Both the position numbers and the translations under genes were made by a program. From contig CAIIXF020000088.1 of assembly GCA_903813345.2 (NCBI GenBank), forward strand, positions 1 through 32,000: 32,000 nucleotides of DNA, in the 5' to 3' direction. Of the stretch, positions 18,621 through 28,779 are shown in pieces (within the stretch, counting starts at the first letter, position 1; the number at the start of each line of letters is the position of its first letter). This DNA is from Owenia fusiformis. Taxonomy: Eukaryota > Annelida > Polychaeta > Sabellida > Oweniidae. Under the pieces are notes generated by a model. It saw nothing but the letters and a program-made list of their open reading frames with translations. It ran no database searches and had not been told where the DNA came from.

Positions 18621-20479
18621 TGGTTTTAACATTTTATTGTCTTCTTAGTTGAAGATACAATCAATTCTGTCAGTTAACCATGAGTAGCTTTACAATGGTT
18701 AACTATTCCCATGAATAGAGGGTTGGGACCTCAAAAATACCAGAACTGTTAAGTGGCATCCTTGGGCAACCCTCTTCAGAGCATTTTCCTTATATAATCC
18801 GATAAAATCTGCAGGGGACACTATAATAAACCTATATATCTAAGATACTAATGAAGATACTGAATTCAAGTTTTCAGGATTTGGTCCTGGTATGATAGGT
18901 AATCTGTATGACAAAAATGACAAAAAGAAAAAACTCTGTTGCCATAGTAACAAGAATACGACACTATTTGTTTCCTAAGAAATGTGTTTTAAGGGGTTTT
19001 GTCATTCTCTTCATATTTTTAATTCTAAATATGTCTACAATGTGGGATGATTAAAATTATGGTAAAGTAATCTTTTCTATTGTTCTATTGTTCTCTAAAA
19101 CAGAAGTTGCTATGGCGACACATAGATCATAGAAAAAATCCTGGGATGATCGCCCTATTTGTCAGGAAATTAAAATGGAAACTGAAAAATGAGATTCTTC
19201 CTACTGAATAGCAATTTGGTAGACCAAGGCTGACACGCACAGGAGAAAACATCTATCAGTTCTATGTCATTTTGTTGTTATTTTTTTATTTATCGTGCTC
19301 TGGGACTTATAACACCTAATGCCGAATCCTTTCCAACTGCAAATGAAGCCAAGATTTTAATAATGAACATTCATATATCTCAACAAATATGGCATACGAT
19401 TTGGACAATGATGATGAAACTCTGAGGGAAAATTAGACGAAACATTAATGTGAGTGGTCCAAAAATAACACTTACATGTTTTGAAAAAGTTATGCTCTCG
19501 GGTGAATCAGTGCTCATTTAAGGATAGTCTGAATCAGGTGAATTTTTTAACCTAATTGTACCCCTCCCCCAAAACCCCCAAATTTTGACAATTGTCGAAA
19601 AGTGGCAAACAACAATTAAACAAACATCATTAAAATTAAATATGGCTATTTCGCTTCTATGTCATAAAGATATGGTACGATCTCAGGTCAATCAATAAAT
19701 TTCACAAGTGACACTCTATCTTATGAAGAAAATATTATCGTATTTGAAGACATGTCAAAAATTTGGTGGAAATAATTTTGTCACTCCTGATTTGACCTGG
19801 AAAGGTTCAGGTAAGTTATCACAAACAATTTCAGACAGTTATATCTTTGATTATGACTATTTTCCGACCATGAAGTCAGGGTATACAGGGATAATAAAGT
19901 CAATCGGACTCGGAGATATTTCACTAGCAATCAACCCATCAATATATTTTTTCAAAGTTGTTGACCTCATTTTCACCAAAAATGCTATCATTTTATTAAT
20001 GTTTAATGCATTACTTTTCTTTATTTTAATGTATCAAATAGCTCTTGAAAAGAAAACTGAATTCCCCTAAGATTAGTGTTCCCCATGTTATTTCCCCCTT
20101 GAAATAATTCATGCTATCCATTGGTTTCAGTTCATTTTGGTCATCCAAATTCAGTGTCCTTAAAGTCCCAGGAGCAATCCACTTTTCCTCTTAGGAAATA
20201 GAACATGTCTCAAAGCATATTCTAATTATGCATTCAACAATATAATTAAAGGTTGCATCTTTGGTGAAAATTAGGTCACCATTTTTAGTAAAAAGTATGT
20301 TGATTGGGCCATTCCCTTTAATATCACTTAGGTCTGATTAATCATTATATTTACTTTTCTTGAAGATAATGAATAGATCTAAAAGATATACCCATGAGAA
20401 AATATTCATAATTCAAGTTAGAATTGTCTGAAGTTGTTTGCGATAACCTACATGCTCCTTTATAACATTATTATGTAAA
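18621..20479. other. unassigned AT-rich sequence
   Basis: No gene is supported. A 120-codon open frame at 19708-20070 begins with GTG, ends in a hydrophobic segment and has no recognisable motif; it also contains a donor-like CAGGTAAGT at about 19808-19815. A C-rich stretch is at 19560-19580. The segment may belong to the repeat that starts at 18046, but no partner is visible here. Confidence 0.35.
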
Positions 20480-21556
20480 TACAGTAGAACCTGTGTAAGT
20501 GGAACACTCCATTCTGCCACAAAGCGTTCCACTTAGAAGGTGTTCCACTTACGGAGGTTTTGGGTTCGCAGGGAACATACAAGATCAAATATAGGATTTA
20601 TAAGTATCATTGGAAATATGATTCTCCCTTCATTACAGGGCAGGTATATACCATTAATAATCCATTTATTTTACTCAAAAAGGTATCTGACATTCTTAAT
20701 CCTCCTCATTCTGCCAAAAATGTTTTCTGACATTCTTAATCCTCCTAATTGTGCCAGTCTCAGGTACAAGGATTAGGCAATTAAGTTTTAAAGACTAGTT
20801 CCTACTGCTAATAATTCAATTGTTTTTAAATGACATTTTTAATCTTACTTATTAAGTTTGAAACAAACAGCAAGGGATATTAATTAGTGGTAGCATCACG
20901 TGTCCAGTTCTACAGGAGGTTAATCCAATTTTCTGAATGAAAATCTTATGAAATCCTAATTTGCTGATTATCAAATTAATTGTTGGTTGCATCACATGTT
21001 GACCTCTACAGGAGGTTAATCCATTAAAATCCTAATTTGCCAATTATCACAGTATTACCTGTTTTCATACCCAGATATCATTGAGGGAGATTAATTCTGT
21101 TTACATATATCAATATTGAAATCTATGGAAATTGGCTGTTCCACTTAGCAGGTTAATTTTTCAATGTGGGGTGTTCACTGTTCAAGTTTGGAGGTGTTCC
21201 ACTTACAGAAACCTTATTCATAAAGCCAACGTAAATATTTCCATTTACGTCCACGTAACTCAATTATACGTTGGACGTAAAAACATCTCTCCGTCGTATT
21301 CATAAACATATGCGGAAATTGGAGATCTACGTCTAACTTTCCGCAAGGACTTACGCAATGAAAATAATATACTACATACTCCCATATCATGTTCCAATTT
21401 TGTGATCACGTGCATGTACGTATTTGAATATGATTGCATCGTTCACGCACGCGTAATTTGACGCGTTCCTCATTGTCACGGTTGCTCCTTGATTATTTAT
21501 ACCCCTATATAAAAGCTTATCGTATTCCTTTCGACTTCATTTTCTCATTCATTGAT

Positions 21557-21748
21557 TTACACAAAAGTACTATTGTTTTTGACGATACCTGAATTAATGG
21601 TGGAAGGGCACAGTTCCTCCGTGTTGGGGAACTTATCATGCATAGCCGTAGGGACCGGGGGTTCGATGGGTTCGGACGAACCCCCGGTCGGGATTTCTCC
21701 CAAAAAATATTTGTGGAATAATTCATTGCAATAACCAGAAACATATAT
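21557..21748 (-). pseudogene. possible remnant of a Harbinger accessory (Myb/SANT-type) protein
   Basis: A minus-strand frame of 63 codons lies inside the Harbinger relict, after a stop at about 21749 and ending with TAA at 21557-21559. It contains FLGEIPTGGSSEPIEPPVPT and then DKFPNTEELCPSTI. Harbinger elements usually carry a second, DNA-binding protein whose linker is often Gly/Pro-rich after a TGG motif, so a link is possible. No Myb/SANT helices are visible and the frame crosses a strong hairpin (21653-21689), so this is weak inference. Confidence 0.2.
21653..21689. repeat. 13-bp perfect inverted repeat (GC-rich hairpin)
   Basis: GACCGGGGGTTCG (21653-21665) is followed, after 11 bases, by its exact reverse complement (21677-21689). 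It would form a very stable hairpin in otherwise AT-rich DNA. Function is unknown; it is not followed by a T-run. Confidence 0.9.
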
Positions 21749-22047
21749 TCAATTTATATGACCAGTAGGAAAAAATAGTAAAGGAAGAGGTGTGATTATT
21801 GGCAAATATTCCTATGGTCAAAATGAATCATTCTTAGGTGTAACATGAAGAATAGAATGTCATATAATACTTTGGAAAATATCAAAGTGCTCGGGCACAC
21901 ATAAGCTGAGTTAGGGATCATTTCGTTCAATAAGGTAGTATTGACTTACATGGGGCTATGCACCATAGACTTAACATGAGGATATCAGCAGATCCCAACA
22001 GAGGCCATTGGTTTCCATTGATTATCACAGAAATACCAAAAATACAC

Positions 22048-22150
22048 TATGACCTGAATCGATTGCAAACTTTATAATTAAACAATATGACACAAATGGT
22101 TCATTTCATCAAATGTGCAAATATGAAGTTTGCAATCGATTCAGGTCATA
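22048..22150. repeat. 25-bp perfect inverted repeat with 53-base spacer
   Basis: Positions 22048-22072 (starting TATGACCTGAATCG) are an exact reverse complement of 22126-22150. The palindromic core includes ATCGAT. The fold would be a 25-bp stem with a 53-base loop. It could be a tiny foldback element or a structured RNA; the loop shows only minor extra pairing. No target duplication is evident. Confidence 0.9.
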
Positions 22151-22783
22151 CTTTAAATTAAAAGATTGTACATTTTTTCATCATTTTTTCCCTACAAAAT
22201 GGCTATAAAAATGCTCTAAAAACATATTTTTATTATCCATCACTTTTTAAGGAAAAATAAATCCATTGCGAAAAAATCAGTTTTGTTTTTGCAGATGCAC
22301 GTTTATCTCGGAGATCATTTTAAGATTAAATTGTTGCTGTTTCAGTGTATTTAGTGTTTACTCTATTTCAAGAATATCAAACTTTAGTGGATCGTGTTAA
22401 TGTCATTAATTATATATGTTTAGCAAATAAATGGATTAAGGGAGGCAATTAGGTGAGTATGTCTCTGGTACTAAATACAAGTGTAAGCTAAAAAGGTACA
22501 CAAATTACTTGCAGTGGAAAGTTCTGTCCAATAAAAAAAGCCAGTTGCAGTCATCTTTTGCTGAGGAAAGCAAAGGCATAAGGAGGATTATATCAAATAA
22601 GACTAGATTTATTAAGTATTTCGAATGAGTATTTTATATCCACAGTTAAAGTAACACATTTATGATGTATCTAAAATCTAAAACCTCAAAAAGTGATAGA
22701 TATGACTATATGTTGTATAAAAAGAGATTTTTAAAAAGAAATTGTGTCTGAGAAATAAATAAAAAAGAAAAAAACCTTAGTAT
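22151..22783. other. unassigned interior of the Harbinger relict
   Basis: AT-rich, no frames of note, no recognised repeat. Confidence 0.4.
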
Positions 22784-22866
22784 TGACCGGGAATCGAACC
22801 ACCGACAGCTGGATTCAAACTATCGAAACCTTATTCCAGCGCCTTACTCCATTAGGCCACACTGGC
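22784..22866 (-). pseudogene. tRNA-like sequence (tRNA pseudogene or SINE head)
   Basis: Read on the minus strand it starts GCCAGTGTGGCCTAATGG, like a tRNA-Arg 5' half, and ends GGTTCGATTCCCGGTCA, a canonical T-loop. The polymerase III A box (TGGCCTAATGG, 22849-22859) and B box (GGTTCGATTCC, 22790-22800) match consensus. A 4-bp D stem (GCCT/AGGC) and an anticodon-type stem (CTGGA/TCCAG) can form. The stem encloses a 21-base loop, the T stem has two mismatches and the acceptor strands do not pair, so it is not a functional tRNA. No anticodon is assigned. Confidence 0.5.
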
Positions 22867-23909
22867 ATAACAGAATAACACTGTAATTTTAAAGCTATGT
22901 TATAAATTTTAGAAGACAGTCGAATCTATTTCGGTAAATTTTTAAGTCAAAACCAGGATTGATGATGTAAATTCAGTTTTCATTTAGATAATCTATTTCC
23001 TGTTATGAGACGTAAAAAACATGGCTTCGAAAAAATATTTCTTGCATCCAAATTTCAAAATGATATATATCCATGGATCAGTTATTTTTGGCACCTGAAC
23101 CCATCCTAATAGAAAGGTAAGACTATTTTCTTGACTCATATCGCTTAAATTGTCGAAATTCGGCCTAGAATCGTAAATGTGTCACTTAAGGGGAAAAGTT
23201 CATCATAAAAAATATTAGAAAAATCACGTAATGTACCAATATGCATTGCTTCCTGATATACTATTTGTCATCTGTCACTTCTATCGTCAGTACCAATTGA
23301 GAGTATTCGTGCAGCCATTACGACTTTTATTGTGCGCCATGAGTAAATAAGTATCATATCTTCAAAAATATTTGCTTTTGAATATACTAGTATTCAGAAA
23401 CTAACTGTAAGTTCATGAGGTCATTATGAACTCCTCTATTACAAAATGAAATGGCAGATAAAATTCTTTTGATTTGGATTCTTCTCAAAAATCATCTAAA
23501 AGTGTGGGAATAGCGTGCCAGAATTTGACATAATGTATCTTTGAATGATGAATTGGGAATGACGACTTTTTCAATGGTAGCTCGTTCAAAATATGTTCCT
23601 TAGAGATATGTTGTAATTTGCCCTTAACAAAGTTGTCTCAATGTATGCTAACCCTTGATTTGGATTTCATTGAACAATTAAACAATTGTTATATAAAATG
23701 TATGATTTTGCTACCAGATTTCAATATCTTTCAGTAAAAGATTCACCAAAAACTATTTCAATATAGAAAATCAAATTGTTGCCAAACTTTTGGAGGGGTG
23801 TAAATTGTATATATGACAAATACAAAAAATGCTTTTATGTGAGGTACACCGATGAAGGGGGAGATTTGTGGATACATAAAAAATCGAACCCCTGGTCACC
23901 AATTGCTGG
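22867..23909. other. unassigned interior of the Harbinger relict, right part
   Basis: This is where the rest of a transposase would be expected on the minus strand, but no DDE-domain motif is seen. It is probably a deletion or replacement in a nonautonomous copy. Confidence 0.4.
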
Positions 23910-24062
23910 CTACTCCAAAATTAAATGCCTCGGTAATCTAAACCTAATAAGAAGCTCCCTATCATCAAAGATTTCGAGGGGATTGCTACTATCCCTAAGC
24001 AATCGCTCTCGTCTAAGAGACCGTCTTACTGCAAAGATGCGCACATCTACCACAAAAGCCAT
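23910..24062 (-). pseudogene. HARBI1-like transposase, N-terminal fragment
   Basis: A minus-strand frame of 50 codons begins at ATG 24062, directly downstream of an in-frame TAA, and ends at TAG 23912-23910. It starts MAFVVDVRIFAVRRSLRRER and contains SNPLEIFDDRELLIRFRLPR before HLILE. The pattern NPL-x-x-(F/L)DD-x-E-L-x-x-R-(F/Y)R-(F/L)-(P/T)R is the conserved N-terminal region of PIF/Harbinger transposases, where RNase-H-like catalysis follows later in the protein. Full-length family members have roughly 350 to 400 residues, so about seven-eighths is missing, including all catalytic residues. The plus-strand 108-codon frame at 23776-24102 is antisense to it. Confidence 0.7.
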
Positions 24063-24626
24063 CTTTGCTTACATGCGTTTGTTCTTTCTTTCTATTACGT
24101 AATGATGACGCATTGGCATTTGAAAATAATTTACGTTGAACGTATATGAAAGATACGTTGCTGTTAACGCTTGGACACCAAGAAATTGATGACATTTACG
24201 TACCTGTCTTTGGAACCAGCTAGAAACTTGAAGATGTCAAGCAAATGACAAATCATTTTAACATTACGTATTATATCTAAAACAAGTGTTTCACAAAATC
24301 TCATGGTAATTGGATACTAAACGTACGAATAAATAGTGTTTTTAAGGCTGGACGTAAAGTTACACGGTGAAGATACTTGACGTAAATATTTTGTAAGATC
24401 CGCAGGACTTTACGTTCATCGTAAAGTTACGTTTGCTTTATGAATACCAAAATAAGTTTCCGTAATACGATACGTTGACGTAAGTCCTACGTTGGCTTTA
24501 TGAATAAGGCTACAGAGGTTCAATTAACATTAAGTCAATGGGTTTTTAAAACGGGACTTTGAAAAGGCGTTCCACTTGGGAGGTGTTCCACTTACAGAGG
24601 TGTTCCACTTAGCAGGTTCTACTGTA

Positions 24627-24940
24627 CATTACTTGTGCATGATGACCACCATAGTCTAGTTGCTCAAATGAGATCAATTGATGATTATAATGTTTAGACT
24701 TTATGTCAATGTCCAGACTGTATGCCAACCTCTCTAGTATGTGATTACACTAGATTTCATTATGATACATGTACTTAATTGAAAACTTACATATAAAATA
24801 TCTTAAGTCCTATATTCTAGTAATAAATGAATTAGAATGTCACCTAACATTTGATGATGGTATGAATTTATTGATGGTGTCTATCAATACATGTTTCTAA
24901 CTTAATGCTGCAAAATGATACAAGGCATTAACATGACAGA
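24627..24940. other. unassigned AT-rich sequence
   Basis: Sequence between the Tigger right end and the next repeat. No gene or structure was recognised. Confidence 0.4.
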
Positions 24941-25500
24941 ATGTCACCACCTAAAACAATTTGGTCAATTTAAAGCAAGTTGGAAAATTGAGAAGGTCAT
25001 TAAAGGTCAAATGTCAAATGTAAAGTCAGATTTGAATTTCTGAGAACATGTAGATGATTTTGAAAAACAAAATTAGTCGATTTGAAGCAAGTTGAAAAAA
25101 GACCTTTTTGACCTTTTTTGACCTTGAGAAGGTCATTGAAGGTCAAATGTCAAATCTTAAGTCAAACCTAAAGTCAGATTTGAATTTCTGAGAACATGTA
25201 GATGATTTTGAAAAAAAATTTAGTCAATGTGAAGCAAGTTGAAAAAAGACCTTTTTGACCTTGAGAAGGTCATTGAAGGTCAAATGTTAAATCTAAAGTC
25301 AGATTTGAACTTCTGAGAACATGTAGATGATTTAGAAAAAAATTGAAGTCAGTCTAAACAGTATTTGTTAAGTTATAGGAAGTTGTAAGAAATTGTTACA
25401 GACGCCGGACGCCGGACGCCGGACGCCAACCTCCAACCACCAACCGCCGTCGCAAAAAACGGAGACCATAACAATATGTCACCACTTTTGGTGGTGACAT
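24941..25500. repeat. inverted-end repeat with AGGTCA array and terminal hairpin
   Basis: It starts ATGTCACCACCTAAAA and ends TTTTGGTGGTGACAT, inverted ends of about 15 bases. The right end is itself a hairpin: ATGTCACCAC (25476-25485), five bases, then the reverse complement (25491-25500). Inside, a block of about 130 bases with TTCTGAGAACATGTAGATGA and TGACCTTGAGAAGGTCATTG recurs about three times (near 25020, 25170 and 25290). GGACGCC is repeated about four times at 25401-25427, a motif common near the ends of invertebrate MITEs. The element abuts the repeat at 25508. No target duplication or open frame was found. Confidence 0.6.
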
Positions 25501-25507
25501 AAAAATT

Positions 25508-26058
25508 CACCACATTCACTTTCTTCAATTTTCCAGGGGTAGGGCACTATAAAGTCATATTAAAATTACAAAATAGTACTTCATAACTAAAATAGATGTA
25601 TTACAATACCACACATAGCTTGGAAATGTTTTTAAATTACTACTTTGAGCTGTTAAAGCTCTCATATTGTGCTTGAAGCTACAAATATAAAATTGGCAAG
25701 ACAAAAATTGCGTATCTTTTTCCTGTTTTTTATATTTTTCTGAGACCAATAAGGGTATCAACCCATAACTTAAGGATAGTATTCATATTTGTACTAGCAA
25801 TGTATGGTGTACAACTCAGAACAATAGCTCACATATCCTTTGAGTTATGAACTAGTTTCATAGTACCCCCTAGAATATTTTCCTAGGGGGGTAAAAATGC
25901 CAAAATTTAGTGTCGTGACCACCCCGTTGAGCTGTCATCTTTTAATATCTTTATCAGCATGAAAAACTGATCTAGTAAAAATAGGTCTGTTGCTTTTTCT
26001 AAAAAATGCCTCAAAAACTTGAATTATTTGAATTGGAACCTGTCTAATATGGATAAGG
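25508..26058 (-). repeat. dispersed repeat, right copy (inverted relative to 18046-18620)
   Basis: The reverse complement aligns with 18046-18620 from GACAGGTTCC to GTGCCCTACCCCTGG and slightly beyond. Small indels and substitutions are spread along its length. The 68-codon minus frame at 25555-25761 is not preserved in the other copy, so it is not coding. Confidence 0.8.
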
Positions 26059-26182
26059 TGCTAAAAATGACCCAATCGACAAAGCAGACACACTTCTATA
26101 ATAATAGAAATAACTAGATTTGTGAAATTGAACAAGTTCAATTTAAGACTCCAGATTTATTTGACCTAGATAGATCAGTAAA

Positions 26183-26377
26183 GAGCTGAGTAAGTAACTG
26201 AGTAATTAGCTGAGTAAGTACCTTAGTAGTAGTTGAGTAAGTAGCTGAGTAAGTAACTGAGTAAAAAGCTGAGAAGGTAGCTGAGTAAGTACCTGAGTTA
26301 GTAGCTGAGTAAGTTGCTAAGTAAGTAATAACTAATTAAGTAATTGAGTAAGTAGTCAAATAAGTAGCTGAGTAGGG
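26183..26377. repeat. GAGTAAGTAGCT-type minisatellite in unit A
   Basis: About sixteen degenerate copies of a 12-base unit (GAGTAAGTAGCT, with AACT, ACCT, TGCT variants). The same tract, with nearly the same order of variants, occurs in unit B, showing that it was copied with the unit. Confidence 0.9.
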
Positions 26378-26439
26378 AGAGGTAAAGTAGGGTATGCAGT
26401 ATGCAGTATATTTGATCAATCTGCATCGTGAATACTGGC

Positions 26440-28115
26440 AAGTGGGAATTTCAAACTTCAAAATGGCGTAGAATCTAAACTGGGGGTCGGATTGCAATTT
26501 TAATTTCAGATCCGGATTCCTGAGGAAATTCTACCCCTAATTCATAACTCATACTTTAAAATTGGAGAACTTTTATTTTGACCTACATTTCGGACACCAT
26601 ATCTCAAAAGTGGGTCAAAAAACTTATTGACGGCAAAATGTTAACATTATTAGCACACTCTTTACTACAAGTATACAAAATTTCGGAGAATATCATTGAA
26701 GTGTAGTGTCAGAATCGCAAAATAAAAAAAAACTATGAATTTGACCTAGATTTTGAACTAGGTATTTTGGTGTCCAAACTTTGAAGGAAAGTAGCTTTTG
26801 AGGTCCCCTTCTTCTATGGGCTTTCATTATGTTTAGCTTTACTCATTCTATATCTCGTATTTTTACACTTCAAAAAATTATTCGGTCCCATTTATTTAAC
26901 ATGGGGCACCAAATTTAGCGATTTTTGAGATTTCAAAACGCCATAACTTCCGCACGGGAAGTCGGATCAAAATTTGGTTTGCAGATTCGGATTCCTGATA
27001 AAATTCTACCCCTTATTTATAACTCATACGTTAAATTTGAAGATTTTTTTATTTTGACCTACTTTTGGGACACCATATCTCAAAAGAAGGTCAAAATACT
27101 TTTTGACGGCAAAAGGCTAACACTATAAGCATACTCTTGGCTACATGTATACACAATTTCGAAGAATATAATTAAAGTGTAGTGTCAAAATCGCAAAAAT
27201 AAGGAAAAACTTTGAATTTGACCTAGATTTTGACCTAGGCATTTGTGTGTCCAAATTTTTAAGCTAGGTGGCTTTTGAGGTCGCCCTCTTTTAAAAGCTT
27301 CCATTATATTTAGCTGAACTCAGTCTATATTTCGTATTTTTCACTTCAAAAAAATCTTTTTTCCCATTGACTTAACATGGGCACCAAATTTAGCGATTTT
27401 TGAGCTTTCAAAACGCCATAACTTCCAAACCAAAAGTCGGATTGAAATTTGGTTTGCAGATTCGGATTCCTGGGATAATTCTATTCTTAATTCATAACTC
27501 ATACGTTGAATTAGTAGAACTTTTTATTTTGACCTACTTTTCGGACACGCCATAACTTCCGAACCGGAAGTCTGATCGAAATTTGGTTTGCAGATCCGGA
27601 TTCCTGACAAAATCCTACCCCTAATTCATAACTCATACGTTAAATTTGAAGAACTTTATATTTTGACCTACATTTGGGACACCATATCTCAAAAGTGGGT
27701 CAAAATACTTTCTGACGGCAAAAGGCTAACACTATTAGCACACTCTTGGCTACTTGTATACACAATGTTGAAGAATATAATTAAAGTGTAGTGTCAGAAT
27801 CGCAAAAATAAGGAAAAACTTTGAATTTGACCTAGATTTTGACCTAGGCATTTTGGTGTCCAAATTTTTAAGAAAAGAAAATTTTGAGGTCCCTTTCTTT
27901 TATGGGCTTCCATTATGTTTAGCTGTACTTAGTCTATATCTCATATTTTACACTTCCATTGGATTAACATGGGACACCAAATTTAGTGATTTTTGAGCTT
28001 TCAAAACGATATAACTTCCGAACCGAAAGTCAGATCGAAATTTGGTTTTCAGATTCGGAATCCTGAGAAAATTTCCTACAAGACCAGTAGCCTGGGCATT
28101 TAATTGGGAGAACTT
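26440..28115. repeat. 475-bp satellite monomers in unit A
   Basis: The anchor AAATTTAGCGATTTTTGAG starts at about 26911 and 27386 (period 475) and at 27979; the last interval is longer because a 133-base piece beginning CGCCATAACTTCC is duplicated at 27547. A more diverged monomer starts near 26460. The monomers share AACTTCCGAACCGGAAGTCG, GACCTACTTTTCGGACA, TTTGACCTAGATTTTGACCT and GCATTTTGGTGTCCAAAT. The 67-codon frames at 26925 and 27588 fall at matching places in the repeat and are not genes. Confidence 0.92.
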
Positions 28116-28510
28116 TTTTTTGGACCTCGTTTTCGGACACTGATATCTCGAAATCGGTTTGAGATATCAAAAAACTAAATCGACCTGTTTTCCCCTACTT
28201 TTTTATGAGGAACACAATGAAAAAAACCCGGATTGAAAATATTGAAGGACGACCGAGAAAATTGAAAAAAGTGACAAAGTACTGGATTTGACCTAGTTCT
28301 TAACCTTTGACCTAGATAAAAAATTTGACCTAATTTCCCATCATCCCAGATACATTCCCTAGTTGATCATGTAAGTAGCTTAAAGTAAGTTCTTCTAGTT
28401 GGTGAGAAATCTTGTAAGGAGGAAGAGGAAGAAAGAATAACTAGATTTGTGAAATTGAACAAGTTCAATTTAAGACTCCAGATTTATTTGACCTAGATAG
28501 ATCCGTAAAG

Positions 28511-28716
28511 AGCTGAGTAAGTAACTGAGTAATTAGCTGAGTAAGTACCTTAGTAGTAGTTGAGTAAGTAGCTGAGTAAGTAACTGAGTAAAAAGTTGAG
28601 TAGGTAGCTGAGTAAGTAGCTGAGTAAGTACCTGAGTTAGTAGCTGAGTAAGTTGCTAAGGAAGTAATAACTAATTAAGTAATTGAGTAAGTAGTCAAAT
28701 AAGTAGCTGAGTAGGT
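28511..28716. repeat. GAGTAAGTAGCT-type minisatellite in unit B
   Basis: The same 12-base unit and variant order as in unit A, with one additional GTAGCTGAGTAA copy. Confidence 0.9.
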
Positions 28717-28779
28717 AGAGAGGTAAAGTAGGGTATGCAGGAATTTTTGAAAGTATATTTGATCAATCTGCATCGTGAA

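Larger units (their letters stand above)
21210..24511 (-). mobile_element. PIF/Harbinger-like relict nested in the Tigger element
   Basis: The left end AACCTTATTCATAAAGCC and the right end (reverse complement AGCCTTATTCATAAAGCC) are near-identical inverted ends that continue as CAACGTA; further ACGTAA-type motifs and a second TTATTCATAAA-like motif follow inside each arm. ACAGA flanks both sides (21205-21209 and 24512-24516), and the undisturbed Tigger sequence elsewhere reads CTTACAGAGG, which confirms the insertion point. Canonical Harbinger duplications are 3 bp, so the 5-bp (possibly 6-bp) reading is unusual and the exact end may be off by a base or two. Assignment to Harbinger rests on the transposase fragment at 23910-24062. 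The catalytic domain was not found. Confidence 0.65.
20482..24624. mobile_element. Tigger/pogo-like nonautonomous element, split by a Harbinger relict
   Basis: The left end is CAGTAGAACCTGTGTAAGTG and the right end, in reverse complement, is CAGTAGAACCTGCTAAGTGG. Both are flanked by TA (20480-20481 and 24625-24626). The subterminal motif GTTCCACTTA/G is repeated at about 20524, 20539, 21141, 21196, 24569, 24586 and 24602, in a pattern expected of transposase-binding sites. Without the insertion at 21210-24511 and one copy of its duplication, the element is about 836 bases and has no transposase frame. The interior has two local duplications: CTGACATTCTTAATCCTCCT (about 20687 and 20728) and CTACAGGAGGTTAATCC (about 20911 and 21007). 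Confidence 0.85.
26114..28440 (-). mobile_element. Helitron-like composite unit A with satellite core
   Basis: On the minus strand the unit ends with a hairpin of 9-bp arms (AAATTGAAC, two bases, GTTCAATTT; 26125-26144), then 11 bases ending in CTAG (26117-26114), then T. This is the layout of a Helitron 3' terminus. Reading plus-ward it holds that terminus, a GAGTAAGTAGCT-type minisatellite, three or so 475-bp satellite monomers with an extra 133-bp partial copy, and a conserved opposite-end segment (about 28320-28440). It directly abuts unit B head to tail. There is no Rep/helicase gene, so at best it is nonautonomous. The 5' TC end could not be fixed. Confidence 0.5.

Noticed and set aside
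19708-20070. 120-codon plus-strand frame
   Set aside because: Begins with GTG, has no motif, includes a donor-like site and lies in AT-rich unassigned DNA; treated as chance.
23776-24102. 108-codon plus-strand frame
   Set aside because: Antisense to the Harbinger transposase fragment, which explains why the region stays open.
26183-26377. Regularly spaced short repeats as a possible CRISPR array
   Set aside because: The 12-base units are contiguous and degenerate with no spacers, and the context is eukaryotic.
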